Origin: Pseudomonas agronomica
GTDB taxonomy: Bacteria; Pseudomonadota; Gammaproteobacteria; Pseudomonadales; Pseudomonadaceae
NCBI RefSeq assembly: GCF_025917275.1
Contig: NZ_JAOSHO010000019.1
Location: forward strand, 1 to 32,203
Reading direction: 5' to 3'
Length of the DNA stretch: 32,203 nucleotides
This document shows positions 8,066 to 15,361 of this stretch, one piece after another. Both the position numbers and the translations under genes were made by a program. The notes below the pieces were generated by a model that worked only from the letters and a program-made list of their open reading frames with translations, was not told the origin of the DNA and searched no databases. Each line of letters begins with the position of its first letter. Within the stretch, counting starts at the first letter, position 1.

Positions 8066-8099
8066 CAGGCCCAGGCGGACAACGGACCGCCTGGGCCTG
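8066..8099. terminator. Bidirectional terminator hairpin between convergent genes
   Basis: A perfect stem of 13 pairs (CAGGCCCAGGCGG against CCGCCTGGGCCTG) with an 8-base loop ACAACGGA. It lies between the stop of the F420-type reductase (8037) and the stop of the convergent hydrolase (8125). A long T-run is missing on both sides, so termination may need Rho or the stem alone. Its position and strength still make it the likely end of both transcripts. Confidence 0.8.
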
Positions 8100-8124
8100 G
8101 TTGGAGTAGCTCGTCAGACGCCGC

Positions 8125-9282
8125 TCATGCCGTACGGCCACCGAGCACTTCAGCCACCCAGTCGGCAATATACTGGCCGGCATTGATACTGTTGTCGAAA
8201 CTCGAATGCTGCACGCCGCCCTCGCGTTCGGTGAAGATTTTCAGTTCGCGTTTCGGGCTGTTGACCAACTGCTCGTACGTGCGGTGTGCCCACTTCAACG
8301 GGATCTGTGAATCTTTCTCGCCGTGGGTGACCAGGAAGGGCACCTTGATGCGATCCAGGATGCCGTCCAGATGAACCTGCTCGGCGATGCTCATGAACTC
8401 ATCGGTGTCCTTGGCGCCCCAGACCCAGGACACATGGGACCAATAATGCGGCACCGGGAAACTGCCTTCCTTTTCCAGGCGACGCTTCTGCACGTCGCGC
8501 CAGTCATGATTGGCACCCCATACCACACCACACGCGAAGCGCGGCTCGAAGGCCACCGCGCGCGGGCAGTAATAACCACCGAGCGAAACCCCTTCGAGGC
8601 CAATGCGTCTGGCGTCGACATCGTCGCGGGTTTCCAGCCAGTCCACCACGCGACTGGCCCAATGTTCGCTGTCAAAACGTGCCGTCAGGTGATGCAGGCG
8701 CAGCGCTTCGCCCGTGCCGGGCTGGTCGATGATCAACGACGACACGCCACGTTTCGCCAGCCAGGCGGGGAGACCGACGCGGTATTTCATTTCCTTGGTG
8801 GAATCCAGCCCATTGACCTGCACCAGGATCGGCGCGGGGCCGCTGACGCCTTCGGCACGGACCAGCAGGCCGCTAAGGTGTTTGCCTTCGTAGGGGATTT
8901 CCACGCGCTCACAGTTTTCCCTCGACAGTTCGATGCCGCGCTGGAAGGTCTGTAGAAAACGCTGGTAAAGCTCCGTGCGGCCCGGCGCACCATGGGCCTG
9001 CAGGCGTTCGCAGCTCAGGTAATAGGTGGCGGCGCGGTTGTACTTTTCACCGGCGGACAACATCCGTCCCTTGCCTTCGTCTTCTTCTGCCAAGCCGCAC
9101 AGCTTGTCGGCCATGTTCGCCCAGGTTTCACGGAAAGCCTGGCTGCCGGCGGCATCCGGCTGCTTGGCGGCTTCTTGCAATGGCGCGCACATTTCCTCGA
9201 TTTCGCCGATGCGAGCGCCCATTTCAATGGCCAGGTCGACGGAAAGGTTCCACACGTAGTTGGTTGGAAAGTAGCGAAACAT
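8125..9282 (-). CDS. Alpha/beta hydrolase, 2,6-dihydropseudooxynicotine hydrolase/FrsA-like
   Basis: A 385-residue protein with a helical N-terminal half (residues 1-125) and a C-terminal alpha/beta hydrolase domain. The nucleophile elbow is GVSLGG (Ser233), with probable Asp324 (THGEKDSQIP) and His359 (GVQHSSF). The motif NGLDSTKEM before the core is typical of the group that includes 2,6-dihydropseudooxynicotine hydrolase, an enzyme that cleaves a C-C bond. The ATG at 9282 begins the conserved domain, whereas the longer frame reaches into the LysR gene. A NodD-box-like element lies 108 bases upstream and points toward this gene, so it probably belongs to the same regulon as the dioxygenase at 10731. 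Cleavage of a ring-fission product or ester is inferred. Confidence 0.88.
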   Translation of the reverse strand: MFRYFPTNYVWNLSVDLAIEMGARIGEIEEMCAPLQEAAKQPDAAGSQAFRETWANMADKLCGLAEEDEGKGRMLSAGEKYNRAATYYLSCERLQAHGAPGRTELYQRFLQTFQRGIELSRENCERVEIPYEGKHLSGLLVRAEGVSGPAPILVQVNGLDSTKEMKYRVGLPAWLAKRGVSSLIIDQPGTGEALRLHHLTARFDSEHWASRVVDWLETRDDVDARRIGLEGVSLGGYYCPRAVAFEPRFACGVVWGANHDWRDVQKRRLEKEGSFPVPHYWSHVSWVWGAKDTDEFMSIAEQVHLDGILDRIKVPFLVTHGEKDSQIPLKWAHRTYEQLVNSPKRELKIFTEREGGVQHSSFDNSINAGQYIADWVAEVLGGRTA

Positions 9283-9384
9283 GATGGTTGTTGTCCTTAT
9301 GCAAGCAAATGCAGGCGGCCAGGTCCCGGAGCGAGGATCGCCTGGCCTGACGGTTCGAAGCAGGCTAAGGGGAGGCCAGTTGTT

Positions 9385-9427
9385 TGGCCAATCGCGAGTC
9401 GGGATGGGAGGTATTGCGAACGGCGAT
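9385..9427 (-). promoter_or_regulatory. NodD-box-like element C, in front of the hydrolase
   Basis: Read on the minus strand it is ATC-N9-AAT, 7 bases, ATC-N9-GAT. Only one of the four half-sites departs from consensus. Against the element at 10543-10585, 31 of 43 bases match, including CATCCCGAC and GCGATT. The orientation is the same relative to the gene it precedes. It ends 108 bases before the hydrolase start and is the likely binding site of the LysR protein encoded next door. Confidence 0.75.
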
Positions 9428-9499
9428 GGAGGGGGCGTGCACCATCGGTTTGAGGCCAGGGGCCGCACGCCAGCAAAAAGCTCAGGCAGCGGGCGGTCG

Positions 9500-10411
9500 C
9501 TACTGCTCCAGTTCGTTGATGATCTGGCTGATTTTCGCCCGCAGCCAGCGGTGCATCGGATCGCCTTCCATCGTGCGGTGCCAGAGCATAAACTCACGCA
9601 TCACCGGGATTTTTACCGGTGGTTGCACGATGCGCAGCGGCAGGTAGTTGGCGTAGAGCCTGGCCATTCGCTGGAGCATGGTCGCGATACGCTGGGTGCC
9701 GACGATCAGCTGTGGCAGGGTATTGAAGTCGTGGGTCACCACTTCCATGCGGCGGGTGAGGCCGTATTGGCTCATCAGCCATTCTTCGACGCTCAGTTGC
9801 CGGTTGCGGCCGAAGATCACGGAGACGTGGCCCATCTCGATGTATTGATCCAGCGTGATGCTGTCGCCCACCAGGGTATTGCCTTCCCACACCACGCAAA
9901 CGTGTTCTTCTTCGAACAACAACTGCGACGGGTGGCCTTCGATGAGGTAGTGCTCGGGCACGATCATCATGTCCGCTTCGCCGCGCATCAGCAGCTCGGT
10001 GGAGGTGTCACCGGGGCCCAGCAGTTCGAAGGTGATGTGCGGGGCTTCCAGGGAAATCTTCTGGATAACCCGGGCAAACAGGACACTGATCAGGTAGTCG
10101 GACGTGATCAAGCGGAAGTGGCGCTTGCTGGTGGCGGGATCGAAGACCGGCTTGGCGGTAATCGAGGACTTGATCGTCAGCAATATCTCACGTACCGGCG
10201 CCGCCAGTTCCCGGGCATAGGGAGTGGGTTGCATCTTGCGCCCGACCTGCGCCAGCAGTTCATCTTCGAAATACAGGCGCAGCCTGCCCAGTACGCCGCT
10301 GGTGGCGGATTGAGTCATGTGCAGGCGTTCGGCGGCGCGGGTGATGTTCTGCTCTTCCAGCAACACATCAAGCGCCACCAGGAGATTGAGATCCAGGTGG
10401 TTGAAACGCAT
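9500..10411 (-). CDS. NodD/FdeR-type LysR regulator of the aromatic island
   Basis: A 303-residue regulator. The start at 10411 gives MRFNHLDLNLLVALDVLL, almost the opening of rhizobial NodD. Further NodD-like blocks follow in order: GRLRLYFEDEL, GRKMQPTPYA, APVREILLTI, EAPHITFELL, MGHVSVIFGR, SVEEWLMSQYGL and LPLRIVQPP. The helix-turn-helix is residues 20-50. From family knowledge, NodD and its relative FdeR respond to flavonoids and bind DNA at ATC-N9-GAT boxes. Three such double boxes occur in this window, one of them between this gene and the divergent dioxygenase gene. It is therefore the probable activator of the hydrolase, dioxygenase and DUF1302 units. The effector molecule is not known. 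Confidence 0.92.
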   Translation of the reverse strand: MRFNHLDLNLLVALDVLLEEQNITRAAERLHMTQSATSGVLGRLRLYFEDELLAQVGRKMQPTPYARELAAPVREILLTIKSSITAKPVFDPATSKRHFRLITSDYLISVLFARVIQKISLEAPHITFELLGPGDTSTELLMRGEADMMIVPEHYLIEGHPSQLLFEEEHVCVVWEGNTLVGDSITLDQYIEMGHVSVIFGRNRQLSVEEWLMSQYGLTRRMEVVTHDFNTLPQLIVGTQRIATMLQRMARLYANYLPLRIVQPPVKIPVMREFMLWHRTMEGDPMHRWLRAKISQIINELEQ

Positions 10412-10426
10412 GGCGGTCTCGATTCT

Positions 10427-10447
10427 TGTATTTATTTTGTAAATACA
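10427..10447. promoter_or_regulatory. AT-rich perfect palindrome just upstream of the LysR start
   Basis: Arms TGTATTTA and TAAATACA (8 bases each, perfect) flank TTTTG, 15 bases before the regulator's start codon. It is an AT island in GC-rich DNA and is unlike the ATC-N9-GAT boxes. It may be the operator of another regulator, such as the GntR or second LysR encoded in the island, or a leader hairpin limiting translation. Confidence 0.5.
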
Positions 10448-10487
10448 TTCCGACCTTCCTATCGCTGCGTCAAGCCCCGCAAACGGA

Positions 10488-10509
10488 CGAATCGAGCATT
10501 GCCGATTCG
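10488..10509. promoter_or_regulatory. Inverted repeat in the divergent control region
   Basis: Perfect 7-base arms CGAATCG and CGATTCG around 8 bases. It contains an ATC-N10-GAT, one base longer than the NodD spacing, 34 bases before element A. It could be a poor third box or an independent site. Confidence 0.4.
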
Positions 10510-10542
10510 ATATTCCCCGCCGCTTACGCGGCAAAGTCAGGT

Positions 10543-10585
10543 ATCGCGTTTGCCGATAGGTCGCATCCCGACAAGCGATTAGTCA
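10543..10585 (+). promoter_or_regulatory. NodD-box-like element A, in front of the dioxygenase
   Basis: Two exact ATC-N9-GAT boxes (10543-10557 and 10565-10579) are separated by 7 bases, so the boxes repeat every 22 bases, about two helical turns. The element continues with TAGTCA. It matches element B (12055-12097) at 35 of 43 bases, though the genes behind them are unrelated. Each box contains the general LysR pattern T-N11-A. It lies 151 bases before the dioxygenase start and about 130 from the regulator start, suited to activation of one gene and autoregulation of the other. Confidence 0.85.
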
Positions 10586-10730
10586 GTGAATTCCTGCCCC
10601 TTCAGTATCGGCTCACAGTTGGCCCGGCCGTGAGGCTTTACCGACTCCAGGACCTGGCTCGGCAGCGCATAGCCCGCAGTCTGAGAGCGGGTGCTGGCCT
10701 CGTGCGAATAATTACAACGGAGTGGTAACC

Positions 10731-11669
10731 ATGAACATCATCGGCCTTGATGCCCTGATTTTTGGCGTCGACGATATTCAAGCCTGTACGCATTGCCTGC
10801 GTGACTACGGCCTGCAACCTGTCGACGTGGACGGCGAGGGCGGTCGTTTCGAAGCCCTCGACGGCACGGCGGTGATTATCCGTCGTGCAGACGATGCTCG
10901 CCTGCCAGCGGCCATCGGGCCGGCACCCTCGATCCGTGAAACCGTCTACGGCGTGGCCGGCGTGGCGGATCTCGAGGCCATCGCCGATGAGTTGGGGCGC
11001 GATCGCCCGGTGACTCGCGGGGCCGATGGTTCCGTGCACAGTGTGGACGACATGGGTTTCGCCATTGGTTTCCAGGTCAGTGTGCGACGCCCGTACAGCG
11101 CGCCAGCGGACCTGACCAACGCACCGGGCCATGCGCCCCAGCGTCCGGTCAACCAACCTGGTATCAATCCTGACATGCAGGCCCTGCCGCGCACATTGTC
11201 CCACGTGGTGTATTTCGTGCCGGACGCGGCCAAGGCCGAAGCCTTCTACAAGCGCCTGGGGTTCGTGACCACCGATACCTTCGTTGGCGCGGGCCCGTTC
11301 ATGCGTCCGGCCGGTTCCGATGACCACCACTGCCTGTTCATGATCCAGACGCCGCCGCACATGAAGGGCTGCGAGCACTTCACCTTTCACCTGGGCAGCG
11401 GCACGGAAGTGTTGCTGGCCGGACGCCGTTTTGAACAGCAAGGCTGGACCAGTTTCTGGGGACCGGGCCGCCACCTCTTCGGCTCCAACTGGTTCTGGTA
11501 CTTCAATAGTCCGCTGGGCTGCCACATCGAATACGACGCCGACATGGACAAGCACGATGACGCCTGGCAAGCGCGCCAGGCGCCGTTGTCGGCGGATAAC
11601 TCGCAACTGTTCCTGTTCACCTCCCGGGAGAAATGGTTTCCGAGCGGTCCGCCGCCGAAGCAGGCCTGA
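10731..11669 (+). CDS. VOC-family protein, probable type I extradiol ring-cleavage dioxygenase
   Basis: A 312-residue two-domain VOC protein. The N-terminal domain (about 1-120) has lost metal residues, while the C-terminal domain (about 150-275) keeps a likely 2-His-1-carboxylate iron site: His158 (LSHVVYF), His216 (CEHFTFHL) and Glu267 (CHIEYD). GRHLFGSNWFWYFNSPLG before the Glu resembles the extradiol dioxygenase signature. It would open a catechol-type ring with O2 in the cytoplasm. The ATG at 10731 follows ACGGAG by 8 bases, and an in-frame GTG at 10722 is less likely. The Rieske ferredoxin gene begins directly at its stop. The hydrolase at 8125 is a natural next step. Ring type and cleavage position cannot be told. 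Confidence 0.85.
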   Translation: MNIIGLDALIFGVDDIQACTHCLRDYGLQPVDVDGEGGRFEALDGTAVIIRRADDARLPAAIGPAPSIRETVYGVAGVADLEAIADELGRDRPVTRGADGSVHSVDDMGFAIGFQVSVRRPYSAPADLTNAPGHAPQRPVNQPGINPDMQALPRTLSHVVYFVPDAAKAEAFYKRLGFVTTDTFVGAGPFMRPAGSDDHHCLFMIQTPPHMKGCEHFTFHLGSGTEVLLAGRRFEQQGWTSFWGPGRHLFGSNWFWYFNSPLGCHIEYDADMDKHDDAWQARQAPLSADNSQLFLFTSREKWFPSGPPPKQA

Positions 11670-12044
11670 GTGCGGATTTCGTCCATGGGTCATGAAGCGA
11701 TGGTGCTGTGCCGCCTGGATGAACTGGTCGAAGGGCAGTCCCGCGGGTTCGACCCCCTGGGCACCGGAAAAGACAGCGTATTTGCCCTGCGCCATGGCGG
11801 CGAGGTGCGGGTTTATCACAACCGTTGCCCGCACCTGGAGGTGCGCCTGGAGTACCGCAAGGACCGTTTTCTCAGCGCCGACGGCAGCCAGATTCTCTGT
11901 TATGCCCACGGTGCCAGGTTCCTTCCGGACACTGGCCTGTGCGTCTACGGGCCATGTCTGGGGCAAAGCCTGAGTGCTCTGCAATGGCACGCGGAGGCTG
12001 ATTGGCTGGTGCTCGAAGCCGGCCAATTGGAGGTGCCTGCGTAG
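11670..12044 (+). CDS. Small Rieske [2Fe-2S] protein (ferredoxin type)
   Basis: A 124-residue single-domain Rieske protein. The cluster ligands are Cys53 and His55 (RCPHLEV) and Cys77 and His80 (LCYAHGARF). The 21 residues between the two pairs are more than the about 16 of biphenyl-type Rieske ferredoxins, a variant seen in a known subgroup. An extra CVYGPC follows. The GTG at 11670 abuts the dioxygenase stop. ATG codons at 11685 and 11700 are also possible, and none has a clear ribosome site, so the start is uncertain. It may pass electrons to the oxygenases, or re-reduce the iron of the dioxygenase, as XylT does for catechol 2,3-dioxygenase. Both roles are inference. Confidence 0.88.
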   Translation: MRISSMGHEAMVLCRLDELVEGQSRGFDPLGTGKDSVFALRHGGEVRVYHNRCPHLEVRLEYRKDRFLSADGSQILCYAHGARFLPDTGLCVYGPCLGQSLSALQWHAEADWLVLEAGQLEVPA

Positions 12045-12054
12045 TCATGAATGT

Positions 12055-12097
12055 ATCGCGGTTTCTGATACATCGTATCCCTACATGCGATTAGTCA
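12055..12097 (+). promoter_or_regulatory. NodD-box-like element B, in front of the DUF1302 operon
   Basis: Two exact ATC-N9-GAT boxes (12055-12069 and 12077-12091) are separated by 7 bases. Within it GATAC-ATC-GTATC is also a perfect palindrome. It begins 10 bases after the Rieske gene stop and ends 143 bases before the DUF1302 start. This suggests the long operon has its own activated promoter besides any read-through from the dioxygenase unit. Confidence 0.85.
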
Positions 12098-12234
12098 AAC
12101 GCCTGCTTTGCCGAGAAAGTGAACACAACCCGGCAGCGAATGCGTGCAAAAACAGTCGGTAGGCCTGGCTGGATTGCGGCACGGTTTTACCAGAAGAACT
12201 GACATACAAAAAAAACAATAAGAGGGTTACTTCG

Positions 12235-13914
12235 ATGGCTACTCGCAAGATCGCTGCGTCGCGGCGCGTCCCCTTTACCCTGACCCTTGCTGCGAGCCTG
12301 GGACTGGGCGCTTCGGCTGCCCAGGCCTTCCAGATCGACACCGGCAATCCCGACCTCAGCTTGCGTTGGGACAATACGCTGAAGTACAGCGCGGCCTGGC
12401 GGCTGAAGGATCCCAGCAGCAAACTCAGCGAGGGCCAGACGGCGCTGAACCAGAATGACGGCGACCACAACTTCGGCAAGGGGCTGATCTCCAATCGCCT
12501 GGACATTCTTTCCGAATTGGACATCGGTTTTCACAACTTCGGTGCCCGTCTGAGCGGCGCAGCCTGGTACGACACCGTGTACCAGGACCGCAACGACAAC
12601 AACGACGCGGCCAGCGCCAACCAACGGTCGGTGGGTTACGACGAATTCACCCACGACACCCAGCAATTGCACGGTGGCGACGGTGAACTGCTGGACGCCT
12701 TTGTCTACTGGAACGGTGAGCTGGCCGACCGTACATTGTCGGTTCGCGCGGGGCGCCACGGCCTGATCTGGGGCGAGAGCCTATTCTTTGGCGGCAACGG
12801 GATTGCCGGGGCCATGGCGCCAGTGGACGTGGTCAAGGCGCAGTCGGTGCCCAACACGCAGTTCAAGGAAATCACCCGGCCGGTCAATCAGCTCTCGACC
12901 GCGTACCAACTGACCGACGATGTGTCGTTGGGCGCCTTCTACCAGTTGGAATGGGAAGCCACTCGCTTGCCGGGCGCCGGCAGTTATTTCTCCACCAGCG
13001 ACACCATCGGCGACGGCAATGAACGGCTGATCACGGGCGGGCCATTCCCGGATTTCCTCGGCGGCAATGCCAACAGCCCGGCGGCGTTTTTCCATGGCAA
13101 GGACAAGAAGGCCAGGAATTCCGGCCAGGGCGGCCTGCAGCTCAAGTACAACACCGGGACGGCGGATTACGGCCTGTACGCGCTGCAGTACCACGAGAAA
13201 ACCCCGACGTTGTATTTGAAGCCGAATGCTACCGGGCCGAACTTCAGCACCGGGCAGGTTGGCGAATACTCCTGGGTCTACCCGGAAGATATCCGGGTCC
13301 TGGGGGCCAGTTTCGCCACGTCCGTGGACGAGTACAGCTTTGCCGGCGAGGCCTCGATGCGCTGGAACATGCCGCTGGTGTCCAACGCCCAGACCGTCCT
13401 GCCGGGCGTCGACGCAGACAACAACAATGACGCCCTCTACGCCGTCGGCCGTACGGCCCACGTCAACCTCAACGTCCTGGCCTCGCTGGGCCCTTCCTTT
13501 GTTTCCAATGAAGCCAGCCTGGTGGGCGAGGTCGCCTGGAACCGCCTGCTCGCCGTGACCAGGAACCGTGCCGCGCTGGACCCCAACGCCACCGATGACG
13601 GCCTGGGCTTGAAGCTGGTGTACACGCCCACCTATCGCCAGTTCTTCCCAGGCGTGGATATCAGCGTGCCCGTGGGCATCAGCTATTTCCCCATGGGCAA
13701 GTCGGCGGTGATCAGCGGGTTCGGTCCCGATCGGGGAGGGGACATGAACGTCGGTGTCTCCGCCACCTACCTGGACCAAGTGACCGTGGGGCTGACCTAC
13801 ACCCACTTCTACGGTCCCGAGGACACCAGCCTCAACGCCGCCAACCAGTTCAACTACAAGCAGTCGCTGAAGGACCGGGATTACCTGGCTTTCTCCGTCA
13901 AGACCACGTTCTAA
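12235..13914 (+). CDS. DUF1302 outer-membrane protein
   Basis: A 559-residue protein with a Sec signal peptide (residues 1 to about 31, ending ASAAQA). The mature part is rich in alternating strands: DLSLRWDNTLKYSAAWRL, GLISNRLDILSELDIGF, LSVRAGRHGLIWGESLFFGGNG. It ends in an aromatic residue (YLAFSVKTTF), as outer-membrane barrels do. This is the DUF1302 family, almost always found with DUF1329 and RND genes in clusters for hydrophobic substrates such as steroids, terpenes or aromatics. It probably forms an outer-membrane channel or docking part for such compounds. An AGAGGG ribosome site precedes the ATG. It is the first gene of the long operon. Confidence 0.9.
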   Translation: MATRKIAASRRVPFTLTLAASLGLGASAAQAFQIDTGNPDLSLRWDNTLKYSAAWRLKDPSSKLSEGQTALNQNDGDHNFGKGLISNRLDILSELDIGFHNFGARLSGAAWYDTVYQDRNDNNDAASANQRSVGYDEFTHDTQQLHGGDGELLDAFVYWNGELADRTLSVRAGRHGLIWGESLFFGGNGIAGAMAPVDVVKAQSVPNTQFKEITRPVNQLSTAYQLTDDVSLGAFYQLEWEATRLPGAGSYFSTSDTIGDGNERLITGGPFPDFLGGNANSPAAFFHGKDKKARNSGQGGLQLKYNTGTADYGLYALQYHEKTPTLYLKPNATGPNFSTGQVGEYSWVYPEDIRVLGASFATSVDEYSFAGEASMRWNMPLVSNAQTVLPGVDADNNNDALYAVGRTAHVNLNVLASLGPSFVSNEASLVGEVAWNRLLAVTRNRAALDPNATDDGLGLKLVYTPTYRQFFPGVDISVPVGISYFPMGKSAVISGFGPDRGGDMNVGVSATYLDQVTVGLTYTHFYGPEDTSLNAANQFNYKQSLKDRDYLAFSVKTTF

Positions 13915-13926
13915 GAGGATTTGCGC

Positions 13927-15291
13927 ATGACCATTCAGTTCACTCTAAAGGCCTTGTGCTTAACCCTGCTGGCCGCCGCCGCGCCGATCGCCCTGGCCGC
14001 CAGCGCCGAACAAGCCGCCGCGCTGGGCAAGACCCTGACGCCCTTCGGCGCCGAGAAGGCCGGTAATGCCGACGGCAGCATCCCGGCCTGGGACGGTGGC
14101 TACACCAAGGTCGAGCCGGGCTATGTCCCGGGCGCCAAGCGCAGCGATCCATTTGCCGCCGACAAACCCTTGTTCAGCATCACCGCGCAGAACCTGTCCA
14201 AGTACGCCGACAAGCTCAGCGACGGCACCAAGGAGCTGTTCAAGCGCTTTCCGGAGACCTATCGCATCGATGTCTACCCGACCCGGCGCACGGCGGCCGC
14301 GCCGCAGTGGGTCTATGACAACACGCTCAAGAATGCGACCCGCGCCAAACTGATCAACAGCAGCGCCGGCCTGATTCCCGACGGTGCCTATGGCGGGATC
14401 CCGTTTCCGATTCCACAGAACGGCACCGAAGCCATCTGGAACCACGTGTTGAACTGGCGCGGCACTTCGGTGGCGGGGCATTTTCGTCACTACCTGATGA
14501 CCGCAGACGGCAACCAGGTGATGACCAGCGACGGCCTGTTGACCCAGGAAATGCCCTACTACTTCCAGGAGGGCGGCCCTGAAAACTACTCGGGTGATTA
14601 TTGGCTGGTGCACTTCGTCAATCTCGGCCCGGCGATTCGTGCCGGCGAGCAGATCCTCGGGCGTGAAAACATCAACGGTGACAAATCCCAGGCCCATGTC
14701 TACCTGAGCGGCCAGCGCCGGGTGCGTACGCTGCCCAACGCCTGCTGCGATACGCCGACGCCTTCCACCGCCGGGGTCATGTCCTTCGATGAGTTGAGCG
14801 TGTGGGGCGGGCGTACGGACCGGTTCGACTGGAAACTGGTGGGCAAGCAGGAGATCTACGTCCCCTACAACACCAACAAGGTGCAGAACGCTGCCCAGCC
14901 GCAGGACCTGTTGGGCAAGCACCATCTGAACCCGGATTACGTGCGCTGGGAGTTGCACCGCGTCTGGGTGGTCGAGTCGACAGTGGCCGCCGGCAAGCGC
15001 CACCAGTTGCCCAAGGGCCGTTACTACCTCGACGAGGACACTTGGCAAGCCCTGCTCGGCGATCGTTGGGACGCCAGCGGTCAACTGGCCAAGACCCTCT
15101 GGTCGCTGCCTTCCGTATTGCCCGACCTGCCAGGCTTGGTGCAACTGTCTTCCGGTTTCTACGACCTGACCTCCGGTGCGTGGTTTATCCAGAACCTCTA
15201 TGCCGGGTTGCCGGAGCAGTATCGCGCGGTTGATCGCTACAAGGCCTCGGAGTTCTCGCCCGCGGCGATGGCGGGTCGCGGCGTGCGTTGA
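13927..15291 (+). CDS. DUF1329 periplasmic/outer-membrane-associated protein
   Basis: A 454-residue exported protein. The signal peptide (about 1-25, LTLLAAAAPIALA) is followed by the family start EQAAALGKTLTPFGAEKAGN and the conserved segment GSIPAWDGGY. The fold is distantly LolB/LolA-like according to family knowledge, which suits carrying a hydrophobic ligand through the periplasm. The ATG at 13927 lies 12 bases after the DUF1302 stop, with AGAGGA as ribosome site, so the two are coupled. It probably works with the DUF1302 protein and the RND pump. The ligand is unknown. Confidence 0.9.
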   Translation: MTIQFTLKALCLTLLAAAAPIALAASAEQAAALGKTLTPFGAEKAGNADGSIPAWDGGYTKVEPGYVPGAKRSDPFAADKPLFSITAQNLSKYADKLSDGTKELFKRFPETYRIDVYPTRRTAAAPQWVYDNTLKNATRAKLINSSAGLIPDGAYGGIPFPIPQNGTEAIWNHVLNWRGTSVAGHFRHYLMTADGNQVMTSDGLLTQEMPYYFQEGGPENYSGDYWLVHFVNLGPAIRAGEQILGRENINGDKSQAHVYLSGQRRVRTLPNACCDTPTPSTAGVMSFDELSVWGGRTDRFDWKLVGKQEIYVPYNTNKVQNAAQPQDLLGKHHLNPDYVRWELHRVWVVESTVAAGKRHQLPKGRYYLDEDTWQALLGDRWDASGQLAKTLWSLPSVLPDLPGLVQLSSGFYDLTSGAWFIQNLYAGLPEQYRAVDRYKASEFSPAAMAGRGVR

Positions 15292-15307
15292 TCGGGCCGA
15301 GAGCCAG

Positions 15308-15329
15308 GGGCGGGCCTGTCGGCCTGCCC
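15308..15329 (+). other. Intra-operon hairpin between the DUF1329 and YCF48-like genes
   Basis: GGGCGGGCC and GGCCTGCCC form a 9-pair stem with one G-U pair and the tetraloop TGTC. It is followed by TTTGGGGG, not a T-run. It sits in the only sizeable gap (70 bases) of the first part of the operon. It may lower read-through or protect the upstream mRNA. Confidence 0.45.
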
Positions 15330-15361
15330 TTTGGGGGATGAATGTTTTTCCGAGGTGGGTT

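Larger units (their letters stand above)
10412..10730. promoter_or_regulatory. Divergent control region between the NodD-type LysR and the dioxygenase gene
   Basis: This 319-base gap has no credible gene. It holds, in order, an AT-rich palindrome (10427-10447), a second inverted repeat (10488-10509), a short GCCGC-TTAC-GCGGC hairpin near 10529-10542, and NodD-box-like element A (10543-10585). About 150 bases of probable leader follow. The dioxygenase ribosome site ACGGAG is at 10717-10722. No convincing sigma-70 -35/-10 pair could be fixed by eye. Confidence 0.7.

Noticed and set aside
12166-12180. Possible sigma-54 promoter (TGGC and TTGC) before the DUF1302 operon
   Set aside because: The spacing between the two elements is about three bases too short for a -24/-12 promoter.
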